From: RGIG1995 sp045652425
GTDB taxonomy: Bacteria > Bacillota > Clostridia > Oscillospirales > CAG-272
Length of the DNA: 20,452 nt
Direction: 5' to 3'
Assembly: GCA_045652425.1 (NCBI GenBank)
Contig: JAZRUG010000008.1
Span: 1 to 20,452 of the forward strand
Shown one piece after another: positions 7,372-13,874 of this stretch. Numbering within the stretch: the stretch's first letter is position 1; each line of letters begins with the position of its first letter. The position numbers and the translations under genes were made by a program. The notes under the pieces were generated by a model. That model searched no databases, was not told where the DNA came from, and worked only from the letters and a program-made list of their open reading frames with translations.

Positions 7372-7418
7372 AAGAAATTCTTTTGTATTATTATATATTT
7401 AGGACATTAACTTGTCAA
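7366..7418. promoter_or_regulatory. Overlapping divergent promoters, cassette C3
   Basis: Plus: TTGCAA 7366-7371 (the weakest -35 of the set), 17 bp, TATTAT 7389-7394. Minus: TTGACA (complement of 7413-7418), 17 bp, TATAAT (complement of 7390-7395), full consensus. The shared core is 7389-7395. Confidence 0.73.
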
Positions 7419-7484
7419 TACGATTTTTCTTAGAGTTAGTCTATCGAGGAAAATTTAAAAAATATCTAAGGAGAAAATCAATTT

Positions 7485-8744
7485 ATGAAAAAATTAGCAT
7501 TTTTACTGTTGTCTGTATTTTTGGTATGCATTTTGTTTTCGTGCGGAAATGAAGCGGCAAAAAAACCTACTGAAAGCGGAAACGAATCTGCAAGCGAGAC
7601 ACTTGCGGAAACACAAGCGGAAAACAAAAAAGACGAGCCTATTAGACTTAGCGAAGAAGAGAAGGCGAAGTATTATAAGCTTGTTGAGTTTGATTTGCCC
7701 GAAGATTTTAGACAGGCAGCTGTTGACTATATGTTTAAGTGTGCTGAAATCAAATGGGAACCGAAAGAGGATTACACGACTACAAGTGATAACAATTCGT
7801 GGGCGGTAAATCTTTCGTATAAAAAAGGAACCGTATATCACGGTGTTCCTTACGCAAGCAGTACTTCGGGTGCGGATCATTTTAGCAGCTTGATGGTCGA
7901 CGGCAAATATTTCCCCAGAGAATTGGGATATCAAACGGAGCCGGGATTGGGCTGTTTTACTGCGATTCAGGGAGCTTATCAAACGTTTATACCTACTCAA
8001 ATGACGTCTCATCATTGGCTTCCGGGAGATAGTAAATTCTGTTTAGATATTGTTGGTGATTACGAATATAAAGAGGGTACTACCAAAACCCAAGAGATAT
8101 GCGCGCTCAACGGTAAAGATAAGATTTACGACTGTTACTCGCTTCTTCAAAAAGGTGATATTATTTATACCGTAAAGGTAATAGGTGACGGTAACATACA
8201 TTCTCGTCTTGTAGTTGGTGAACCCACAATTGTAAAGAACGGTGCGGGTAAGATTATTCCTTCAAGAAGTTACGTTACATGTATTGAGTCAACGAATACG
8301 TTTGATGCATCAAGAAAAGACGGTGTACAGACGACTTGGTACGTTAACCATACCTATACTTTTGAGACACTTTTTAGCACCCACTATATTCCGATAACCC
8401 TCAAGGAGTACAGCCAACCCAGAAATGAAATGGAAGTGCCTTACCTTGGTCTTGATACAGAGATTACGCCCGAGTTGCTTTCAAAGGGAATGTTTACGGG
8501 TATGATTAAGTCAAACTTCCCACTTGTATTCGGAAGAGTAGATATACTTGACAAGTCAGGTAACGTTGTTGTATCAAAGGATAAGAGTGATCTTTATAAT
8601 GTTAAGAAAATGGGTGTAAGAAATAACTTTACCAATATGTTTGACGAACTTGAAAAAGGCAAGGAATATACGTTTGTGTTGACAGCGGGCATAGTTCCCG
8701 GAAACGTTGAACTTGCAAGAGTTGACTTTACCTATAATAAGTAA
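7485..8744 (+). CDS. Lipoprotein, NlpC/P60-like fold suspected (cassette C3)
   Basis: This 419-residue lipoprotein has lipobox LFSC with Cys20 and an acidic tether to about residue 53. The core has YHGVPY (118-123), candidate Cys157 (PGLGCFTA), QKGDIIY and candidate His239 (NIHSRLVVGEP). KDGVQTTWYVNHTYTF and the C-terminal beta domain ending ELARVDFTYNK follow. Its closest relatives are the C1 lipoprotein and O1 (shared DYMFKCAE and SKGM.TGM.KSNFP). The leader and first codons are almost identical to those of C1, but here the ribosome binding site is intact (AAGGAG at 7468-7473). Confidence 0.88.
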   Translation: MKKLAFLLLSVFLVCILFSCGNEAAKKPTESGNESASETLAETQAENKKDEPIRLSEEEKAKYYKLVEFDLPEDFRQAAVDYMFKCAEIKWEPKEDYTTTSDNNSWAVNLSYKKGTVYHGVPYASSTSGADHFSSLMVDGKYFPRELGYQTEPGLGCFTAIQGAYQTFIPTQMTSHHWLPGDSKFCLDIVGDYEYKEGTTKTQEICALNGKDKIYDCYSLLQKGDIIYTVKVIGDGNIHSRLVVGEPTIVKNGAGKIIPSRSYVTCIESTNTFDASRKDGVQTTWYVNHTYTFETLFSTHYIPITLKEYSQPRNEMEVPYLGLDTEITPELLSKGMFTGMIKSNFPLVFGRVDILDKSGNVVVSKDKSDLYNVKKMGVRNNFTNMFDELEKGKEYTFVLTAGIVPGNVELARVDFTYNK

Positions 8745-8747
8745 ATA

Positions 8748-8784
8748 AAAAAATCCGTTCGGTTAAAATTCGAACGGATTTTTT
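8748..8784. terminator. Bidirectional terminator between C3 lipoprotein and C4 regulator
   Basis: The stem AAAAAATCCGTTCG (8748-8761) pairs with CGAACGGATTTTTT (8771-8784) around a 9-nt loop, with A and T runs serving both strands. The right arm overlaps the stop codon of the C4 regulator (8783). The stem resembles the one at 17848. Confidence 0.85.
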
Positions 8785-9595
8785 ATTTCTTGTACTGGTT
8801 CTTTACGCTTATAGGAGTAACGTTAAACTGCTTTTTAAAAAGCCTTGAAAAATAGTGATAGTTTTGGTATCCGACTGTTTCGCAAACGTCTTGCAGACTT
8901 AATTCTTCACTTGCAATGAGTTTTTTTGCAAGTGTCAATTTTTGTTGGTTAATATATTCGGTAACCGTTATGCCCATTTCTTTTTTGAAGATTCTTGAAA
9001 CGTACTCTTTTGAAAGAGGGAGCTTTTGGCAAATATCGGTTAGGGTTATAGGTGCCGTTATATTATCGTTTATAAATTTTAAAATGTTGACGATATAGGG
9101 ATTTTTAGCTTTATAATTTAAAGAATCAAAAAGGTCGATAAGAATACAGTTCAAAATATTGTGTAACACGCCTTGAGTTTTGAAAACTTCGAGGGGATTA
9201 TTATTGTTTGAGCCGGGGAGCTTGTAGAAATCATAGGGGGAGGTTGTATCGTTATAAAAAGTGTAGGGGATTGAGTTAACCAAGTTTTTGATTAACGGAG
9301 TTAAGCCATCTTTAAAAAGCATAGGAGAGACAAATTCTTTATCTTTTGAAATGTGAAAATTAAAGATGACAAAATCGGATGTCTCATTATATGGTAGTTT
9401 TTGACGCAACGTATTTGGAGGAAGAAGCAAAATGTCGTTCTCTTTAACAGTCATTTGTTCATTATTGATAACGTAAGTAAATTTACCTTTTAGAACAATT
9501 ACGAGATGATAAAAATATATAGTTTTGGGTTCGGTAGCGTGATTGTTTTTTGATTTGATTCTGAGGTAGTAATATAGATTATTTACGAGGTTCAT
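8783..9595 (-). CDS. AraC-family regulator, cassette C4 (class B)
   Basis: This 270-residue regulator has a cupin sensor at about 28-76 (FYHLVIVLKGKFTYVINNEQMTVKENDILLLPPN). Its linker is longer than in class A (IPYTFYNDTTSPYDFYKLPGS, about 110-130). The double HTH is at about 173-268, with PLSKEYVSRIFKKEMG and then YQNYHYFSRLFKKQFNVTPISVK. The second recognition helix has Gln and His where class A has Glu and Cys. The ATG at 9595 has AGAAGGA upstream. It is divergent from the small frame at 9759 and the lipoprotein at 9858. Confidence 0.92.
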   Translation of the reverse strand: MNLVNNLYYYLRIKSKNNHATEPKTIYFYHLVIVLKGKFTYVINNEQMTVKENDILLLPPNTLRQKLPYNETSDFVIFNFHISKDKEFVSPMLFKDGLTPLIKNLVNSIPYTFYNDTTSPYDFYKLPGSNNNNPLEVFKTQGVLHNILNCILIDLFDSLNYKAKNPYIVNILKFINDNITAPITLTDICQKLPLSKEYVSRIFKKEMGITVTEYINQQKLTLAKKLIASEELSLQDVCETVGYQNYHYFSRLFKKQFNVTPISVKNQYKK

Positions 9596-9617
9596 ATTGT
9601 TATTCCTTCTGTAATGT

Positions 9618-9666
9618 CAATATCGTGTAAATAATGCACGATATATGTGGTTTTAGTGTATTGAAA
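9618..9666 (+). promoter_or_regulatory. Tandem AraC-type boxes, cassette C4
   Basis: The outer box CAATATCGTGTAAATAAT (9618-9635) is clear. The inner box GGTTTTAGTGTATTGAAA (9649-9666) is degenerate in its left part but keeps AGTGTATTGAAA. The starts are 31 bp apart. Both boxes have GTG where class A has GTT. Confidence 0.6.
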
Positions 9667-9712
9667 AAATCCTTATTTTATACTATTATATATGTGTAGG
9701 CTGAAAAGTCAA
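9661..9712. promoter_or_regulatory. Overlapping divergent promoters, cassette C4
   Basis: Plus: TTGAAA 9661-9666, 17 bp, TATTAT 9684-9689. Minus: TTGACT (complement of 9707-9712), 16 bp, TATAAT (complement of 9685-9690). The shared core is 9684-9690. Confidence 0.72.
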
Positions 9713-9758
9713 GTGCAGAATTGTGAAAAACATAAGACGCTAAATCAGGAGAAATACT

Positions 9759-9836
9759 ATGGCAAATAATGTGAGTAACGTCGGATTAGCGCGTGGAAAC
9801 GTAGATTTTGCAAAAGTTGAATTTGAGATAAAGTAA
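9759..9836 (+). CDS. 25-residue ORF: lipoprotein C-terminal remnant or leader peptide
   Basis: ATG at 9759 follows AGGAGA (9747-9752) at good spacing. The peptide MANNVSNVGLARGNVDFAKV (then EFEIK) matches the end of the lipoprotein family, as in the C4 protein's GISAGNVELARVDFTYNK. It ends 21 bp before the C4 lipoprotein start. The simplest reading is a lipoprotein gene collapsed by deletion to its start region and last codons. Because the ribosome binding site, start and frame are all intact, it may still be translated as a leader ahead of the lipoprotein. It has no signal peptide. Confidence 0.6.
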   Translation: MANNVSNVGLARGNVDFAKVEFEIK

Positions 9837-9857
9837 AATTATTGTAAGAGGTAGTAT

Positions 9858-11123
9858 ATGAAAAAATTATTATTAATACTTGTTGCTTTTGTATTTCTGT
9901 TTGCGGCTGTATCGTGCGGAGATGCAACCGATAACCCCGCTGAAACAGGAAACGAAACCAAGGCAGAAACAGTTGGCGAGACACAGTCTGCTGAAGATGA
10001 AAAGAAGAATGACGGACCGAAGAGCTTGACAGATGAAGAGAAGAAAAAGTTTTATAAAGTAGTTGAATTTGAGCTTCCCGAGGGGAATTTCAGAGACGTG
10101 CTTGTTGATACAATGAAAAAATATGCATCTATAAAGTGGGTTGCAGAAGATGATTTTGGGATGAAACAGGATAACGGCGACTGGGATGTTAATCTTGTAT
10201 ATAAAAAGGGCACGACATATTACGGTTTACCATATACAAGCTACGGTATAAACTACGATTATTTTGAAGATTTGATAGTGGACGGCAAATATAAGCCGAC
10301 TGACACTGATTGGAACAAAGCGCCCGGTGTAAACTGTTTTTCGTCGATATTTATATCGTTTCAAAGCTTTGAGCAGGCGGAAGGAGGACCATATTATTGG
10401 CTTCCCGGACACAAGGATTTTTGTATGGAAATTGTTGGAGATTATAAGCTGCCGAGTAATCCTGAAAGGACTACCGATATATTAGAGTTGAACGGTAAGG
10501 AGGCTATGTTTGAGGCATACACTCAAATGAAGAAGGGCGACATAGTTTACACGTTAAAGAATAGGTCTACTGGCAATCTTCATTGCAGAGTGCTTACAGA
10601 AGACCCTACGATAGTAAAAAACGGTGCAGGCAAGCTGATTCCTTCAAGAAGTTCAATAAAGTGTATTGAGCAGACCAATTCTTTTGACAAATCGAGAACA
10701 GACGGCGTAAATACGACTTGGTACATTGACCACGTTTATACTTTTGATAAACTATACGATACAGGATATCTGCCCATAACGGTGCCGAATTACAATAAAC
10801 CTATAGAGGAAATAGAGGTTCCTTATATCGGTATTGATAATGAAGTAACTTCTTCTGTGTTGGCTAAAGGCGTATTCAACAGCACAGTAAAGTCCAATTA
10901 TCCTATACGTTTTATCAGGGTTGATATATTGGACAAAGGCGGCAACGTGGTTATATCCAGAGAAAAAGGCGATATATTAAGAGTGTTTTCGTTTTCGTTA
11001 AGAAATCATTTTACGGCAGTGTTTGACGAACTTGCAAACGGAGAATACACATTTGTGTTGACGGCAGGCATATCTGCAGGAAACGTTGAACTTGCAAGAG
11101 TAGATTTTACGTATAATAAATAA
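9858..11123 (+). CDS. Lipoprotein, NlpC/P60-like fold suspected (cassette C4)
   Basis: This 421-residue lipoprotein has lipobox AVSC with Cys20 and an acidic tether (about 21-56). The core has YYGLPY (121-126), candidate Cys160 (PGVNCFSS), KKGDIVY and candidate His242 (NLHCRVLTEDP). KSRTDGVNTTWYIDHVYTF and the C-terminal beta domain ending ELARVDFTYNK follow. It is closest to the C6 lipoprotein (FRDV near the core start, KYASI.WVA, ANGEYTFVL), and its regulator is class B like that of C6. The ATG follows AAGAGGT by 5 nt and lies second after the short frame at 9759. Confidence 0.88.
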   Translation: MKKLLLILVAFVFLFAAVSCGDATDNPAETGNETKAETVGETQSAEDEKKNDGPKSLTDEEKKKFYKVVEFELPEGNFRDVLVDTMKKYASIKWVAEDDFGMKQDNGDWDVNLVYKKGTTYYGLPYTSYGINYDYFEDLIVDGKYKPTDTDWNKAPGVNCFSSIFISFQSFEQAEGGPYYWLPGHKDFCMEIVGDYKLPSNPERTTDILELNGKEAMFEAYTQMKKGDIVYTLKNRSTGNLHCRVLTEDPTIVKNGAGKLIPSRSSIKCIEQTNSFDKSRTDGVNTTWYIDHVYTFDKLYDTGYLPITVPNYNKPIEEIEVPYIGIDNEVTSSVLAKGVFNSTVKSNYPIRFIRVDILDKGGNVVISREKGDILRVFSFSLRNHFTAVFDELANGEYTFVLTAGISAGNVELARVDFTYNK

Positions 11124-11124
11124 T

Positions 11125-11172
11125 ACATAGCAAAACACCCCGAGGTTATATTCTCGGGGTGTTTTGCTATGT
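11125..11172. terminator. Long bidirectional terminator between C4 lipoprotein and C5 regulator
   Basis: A perfect 20-bp stem (11125-11144 with 11153-11172) has an 8-nt loop. The CCCCGAG core is flanked by A-rich and T-rich outer segments. It begins directly after the lipoprotein stop, and its right arm contains the last codons of the C5 regulator (stop at 11167). Confidence 0.8.
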
Positions 11173-11982
11173 AGGTTTTATATCTTTTTTCATTTTAATT
11201 GGAGAAATTCCGTATTGTCTTTTGAAAAGCCTTGAAAAATAGTTATAATCCTGATAACCTAATTTTTCTGAAATATCACTTAAAGAAAGTTCGTCGCTTA
11301 AAAGCATATTTTTAGCAAGGTCGAGCTTTTGTTGAATGATATAGTCTGTAACAGTCATACCGATTTCTTTTTTAAAAACTCTGGCGACGTATTCTTTAGA
11401 GAGATGGACTGCCTTACATACGTCGGCAAGTGAAAGAGGGGTGGTTATGTTATCGTTAATGTATTTCAGAATGCTGTTTACGTATTTATTTTGGGTTTGC
11501 GGATTTAAAGAATCAAAGAGGATAATAAGAATAGCGTTAAGGTGATTGTGTAATATAGCTTTGTTTACAGCGAGATCGCGTGAATTGTCGATTTTTGAGT
11601 TTTGGCTGATATAGAACTTATAGTTGTGGGACAAATCGTTATAAAATTTGCAAGGATAAGCATCAAGTAATTTTCGTATATACGGAGTAACTGCATTCTT
11701 AAAACGGATAGGTGATTTTAAATCATTTTCTTTTTTCATTCTGAAATTAAAAACCACGTGGTCAGTAAATTCTTTTTGGAACAATCTTTTTCTGACTGTC
11801 CCGGGAGGTAACAAGAGAGCATCACCTTCGTTGAGCTGTACTTCTTGTCCATTAATAATATGTGTAAAATTACCTTTTAAAACTATCATAAGATGATAGA
11901 AGTCTATTACGGAGCTTTCAAGAGCCATAATGTTTTTTCCTGCTCCGCGAATGTAATAATATAGATTGTTTACGTAATTCAT
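11167..11982 (-). CDS. AraC-family regulator, cassette C5 (class B), partner broken
   Basis: This 271-residue regulator has a cupin sensor at about 27-76 (FYHLMIVLKGNFTHIINGQEVQLNEGDALLLPPG) and a long class B linker (KFYNDLSHNYKFYISQNSK). The double HTH is at about 172-267 (HLSKEYVARVFKKEIG, then YQDYNYFSRLFKRQYGISPIKMK). The reading frame is intact although the divergent lipoprotein is a remnant, so this regulator may have no local target left. The ATG at 11982 has only a weak ribosome binding site (GGCGG). The last codons lie inside a terminator stem. Confidence 0.92.
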   Translation of the reverse strand: MNYVNNLYYYIRGAGKNIMALESSVIDFYHLMIVLKGNFTHIINGQEVQLNEGDALLLPPGTVRKRLFQKEFTDHVVFNFRMKKENDLKSPIRFKNAVTPYIRKLLDAYPCKFYNDLSHNYKFYISQNSKIDNSRDLAVNKAILHNHLNAILIILFDSLNPQTQNKYVNSILKYINDNITTPLSLADVCKAVHLSKEYVARVFKKEIGMTVTDYIIQQKLDLAKNMLLSDELSLSDISEKLGYQDYNYFSRLFKRQYGISPIKMKKDIKPT

Positions 11983-12001
11983 TGCTTGATACCGCCAAAA
12001 T

Positions 12002-12060
12002 CAAGATTGTGCTAAAAAATGCTAAAACAATGCAATATTGTGCAATATTGTGCATTGAAA
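12002..12060 (+). promoter_or_regulatory. AraC-type boxes with a 10-bp duplication, cassette C5
   Basis: The outer box CAAGATTGTGCTAAAAAA is at 12002-12019 and the inner box CAATATTGTGCATTGAAA at 12043-12060. TGCAATATTG is repeated exactly (12031-12040 and 12041-12050), creating an extra half box at 12033. The outer-to-inner distance is therefore 41 bp: the usual 31 plus one helical turn. The class B GTG signature is present. Confidence 0.65.
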
Positions 12061-12106
12061 AAAACATTTTTTTATTATATTATATACTAGAGGTTCAAAA
12101 AGTCAA
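12055..12106. promoter_or_regulatory. Overlapping divergent promoters, cassette C5
   Basis: Plus: TTGAAA 12055-12060, 17 bp, TATTAT 12078-12083. Minus: TTGACT (complement of 12101-12106), 16 bp, TATAAT (complement of 12079-12084). The shared core is 12078-12084. The plus promoter is intact although it now faces only a remnant gene. Confidence 0.72.
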
Positions 12107-12135
12107 GTGCGATACTGTGCTTTTATGTAAAAAAG

Positions 12136-12417
12136 GTGAAACACTTATTTCTTGATAAAACTAAAAAAATATTTATATGGAAGAAAATGATAGAACAGCC
12201 CAAGGCGTTTGGCAAGTCGAGAACTGACGGAGTAAATACGATATGGTACGTTGACCATAAGTATGATTTTGAAACATTCTTCACCTCCGGTTATGCTCCT
12301 CTTACGTTCAGGGCATACAGCAGACCTTTGAGTGAAATGGAAGTTTCGTATCTTGGTATTGATAACGAGATTGCTTCCGAATTACTTGCAAAAGTTAATT
12401 TTACATAAAATAAATAA
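12136..12417 (+). pseudogene. Lipoprotein remnant of cassette C5
   Basis: The readable part (GTG 12136 to TAA 12408, 90 residues) keeps the family block KSRTDGVNTIWYVDHKYDFE and on to LSEMEVSYLGIDNEIASELLAK. The signal peptide, tether and the whole Cys/His core are gone: about 260 residues are replaced by a short lysine-rich stretch. After LLAK it jumps straight to the family C-terminus, reading VNFT-stop-NK-stop where relatives read VDFTYNK-stop. So about 85 residues were deleted at a matching LA(K/R) site, and the Tyr codon became TAA. IDNE resembles the C4 and C6 copies, which fits its class B regulator. A non-functional relic is most likely. Confidence 0.85.
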
Positions 12418-12496
12418 AATTAAAGCTTTATAAAAAGCCCGAATTGTTAAATATTTGTGTACTATACACAAATGTTTGTTATGTTTGTGAAAAAAC

Positions 12497-12525
12497 TTGA
12501 CTACAATTGCGGTTTGTGGTATAAT
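12497..12525 (+). promoter_or_regulatory. Sigma-70-type promoter of orphan lipoprotein O1
   Basis: TTGACT (12497-12502), 17 bp, TATAAT (12520-12525). This is far closer to consensus than the cassette lipoprotein promoters, and no tandem boxes lie in front of it. Regulator-independent expression is expected. Confidence 0.75.
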
Positions 12526-12576
12526 ATCGATATGTTATTCGCTTTTTTTGTAAAGTAGAAAAGGAGATATCCCATT

Positions 12577-13836
12577 ATGAAAAAAATCCTATTATTAGTG
12601 ACCGTTTTGATGTTGGCGGTATGTTTGGCATCATGCGGAAACGAAACCCCAAAGAATCCCGATGAATCGACGAACGAGACCATAGGCGGCGACGTTGTTG
12701 AAACAGAGGGTGAACCTAAGAAAGATGAGCCTATAAGACTCAGCGAAGAAGAAAAAGCTAAGTACAACAAGTTGGTTGAGTTTGAATTGCCTACTGACTT
12801 TAGAAAAGCTCTTGTAGACTATATGTTTAAATGTGCTGAAGTTAAATGGGTAGCAAAAGACGACTTTTCTATGATCCAGGACAACGTTACGTGGACTGTT
12901 GGACTTTCGTATACGAAGGGAACTGTATATCATGGTATTCCTTATACCGATACTCCTGTTAGTTGGGACTATTTCGAAGACAAACTTGAAAACGGTAAGT
13001 ACATACCCGAAGCGTTTGGCTGGGAGGAAGCCCCCGGACTTAACTGTTATTCATCAATAATTATGGCATATCAGCAGTTTGATCCTTATACAGGATCGGT
13101 ACAGTCATGGATTCCCGGCAACAAAAATTGCTGGATGGATCCTGTAGGTGATTACGAAGGAAAAGATACACCCTTAACTCACGAAGTATGTGAATTGAAC
13201 GGAAAAGATAAGATGTATGAAGCGTATGCTCAGCTTCAGCCCGGCGATGTTATTTATGACGTAACTGATATAGTAAACTTCAAGATGCACTGTCGTGTTA
13301 TATCTGCCGAGACAAAAATTGTAAAGAATGGCGCAGGTAAGGTTATTCCTTCAAGAAGCTATGTTACTTGTATTGAATCAACTAATGCTTTTGATAAGTC
13401 GAGAACAGACGGCGTAAATACAACTTGGTACGTTAACCATACTTATACTTTTGAAAATTTATTTGGTGCGGGTTACGTGCCGATTACGTTTAAGGCATAC
13501 AGCAAACCCTTGAGCGAAATAGAAGTTCCGTATATTGGTCTTGATACTGAAATTACCCCTGCATTGCTTTCAAAGGGAATGCTCACGGGTATGATAAAAT
13601 CTAATTTCCCCATTTTCTTTGCGAGAGCAGAAGTACTTGATGAAAACGGCAAAGAGGTTGTTTCCGTCGAAAAGATTTATCGTTTCAGCAGTACAAAGAA
13701 GATTGGTGTAAGAAATAACTTAAGTGCAATATTTGATAAGCTTGAAAACGGAAAGAAATATACATTTGTATTGGAATCCGGCTTATCGCACGGCAACGTT
13801 GAACTCGCAAGAGTTGATTTTACTTACGGTAAATAA
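12577..13836 (+). CDS. Orphan lipoprotein O1, NlpC/P60-like fold suspected
   Basis: This 419-residue lipoprotein has lipobox LASC with Cys20 and an acidic tether (about 21-52). The core has YHGIPY (118-123), candidate Cys157 (PGLNCYSS), QPGDVIY and candidate His238 (KMHCRVISAE). KSRTDGVNTTWYVNHTYTF and the C-terminal beta domain ending ELARVDFTYGK follow. It is closest to the C1 and C3 lipoproteins (GGDVVET in the tether as in C1, and DYMFKCAE). AAGGAG (12561-12566) precedes the ATG. It has no divergent regulator and its own strong promoter. No terminator separates it from the surface protein 38 bp downstream, so the two are probably co-transcribed. Confidence 0.88.
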   Translation: MKKILLLVTVLMLAVCLASCGNETPKNPDESTNETIGGDVVETEGEPKKDEPIRLSEEEKAKYNKLVEFELPTDFRKALVDYMFKCAEVKWVAKDDFSMIQDNVTWTVGLSYTKGTVYHGIPYTDTPVSWDYFEDKLENGKYIPEAFGWEEAPGLNCYSSIIMAYQQFDPYTGSVQSWIPGNKNCWMDPVGDYEGKDTPLTHEVCELNGKDKMYEAYAQLQPGDVIYDVTDIVNFKMHCRVISAETKIVKNGAGKVIPSRSYVTCIESTNAFDKSRTDGVNTTWYVNHTYTFENLFGAGYVPITFKAYSKPLSEIEVPYIGLDTEITPALLSKGMLTGMIKSNFPIFFARAEVLDENGKEVVSVEKIYRFSSTKKIGVRNNLSAIFDKLENGKKYTFVLESGLSHGNVELARVDFTYGK

Positions 13837-13874
13837 ATTTTTTTAAAATAAAATTTAAAAAGGAGAATTTTCTT

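Noticed and set aside
7503..8015. 170-codon minus-strand open frame inside the C3 lipoprotein gene
   Set aside because: It is antisense to a conserved lipoprotein, has no ribosome binding site, and no comparable frame exists in the paralogues.
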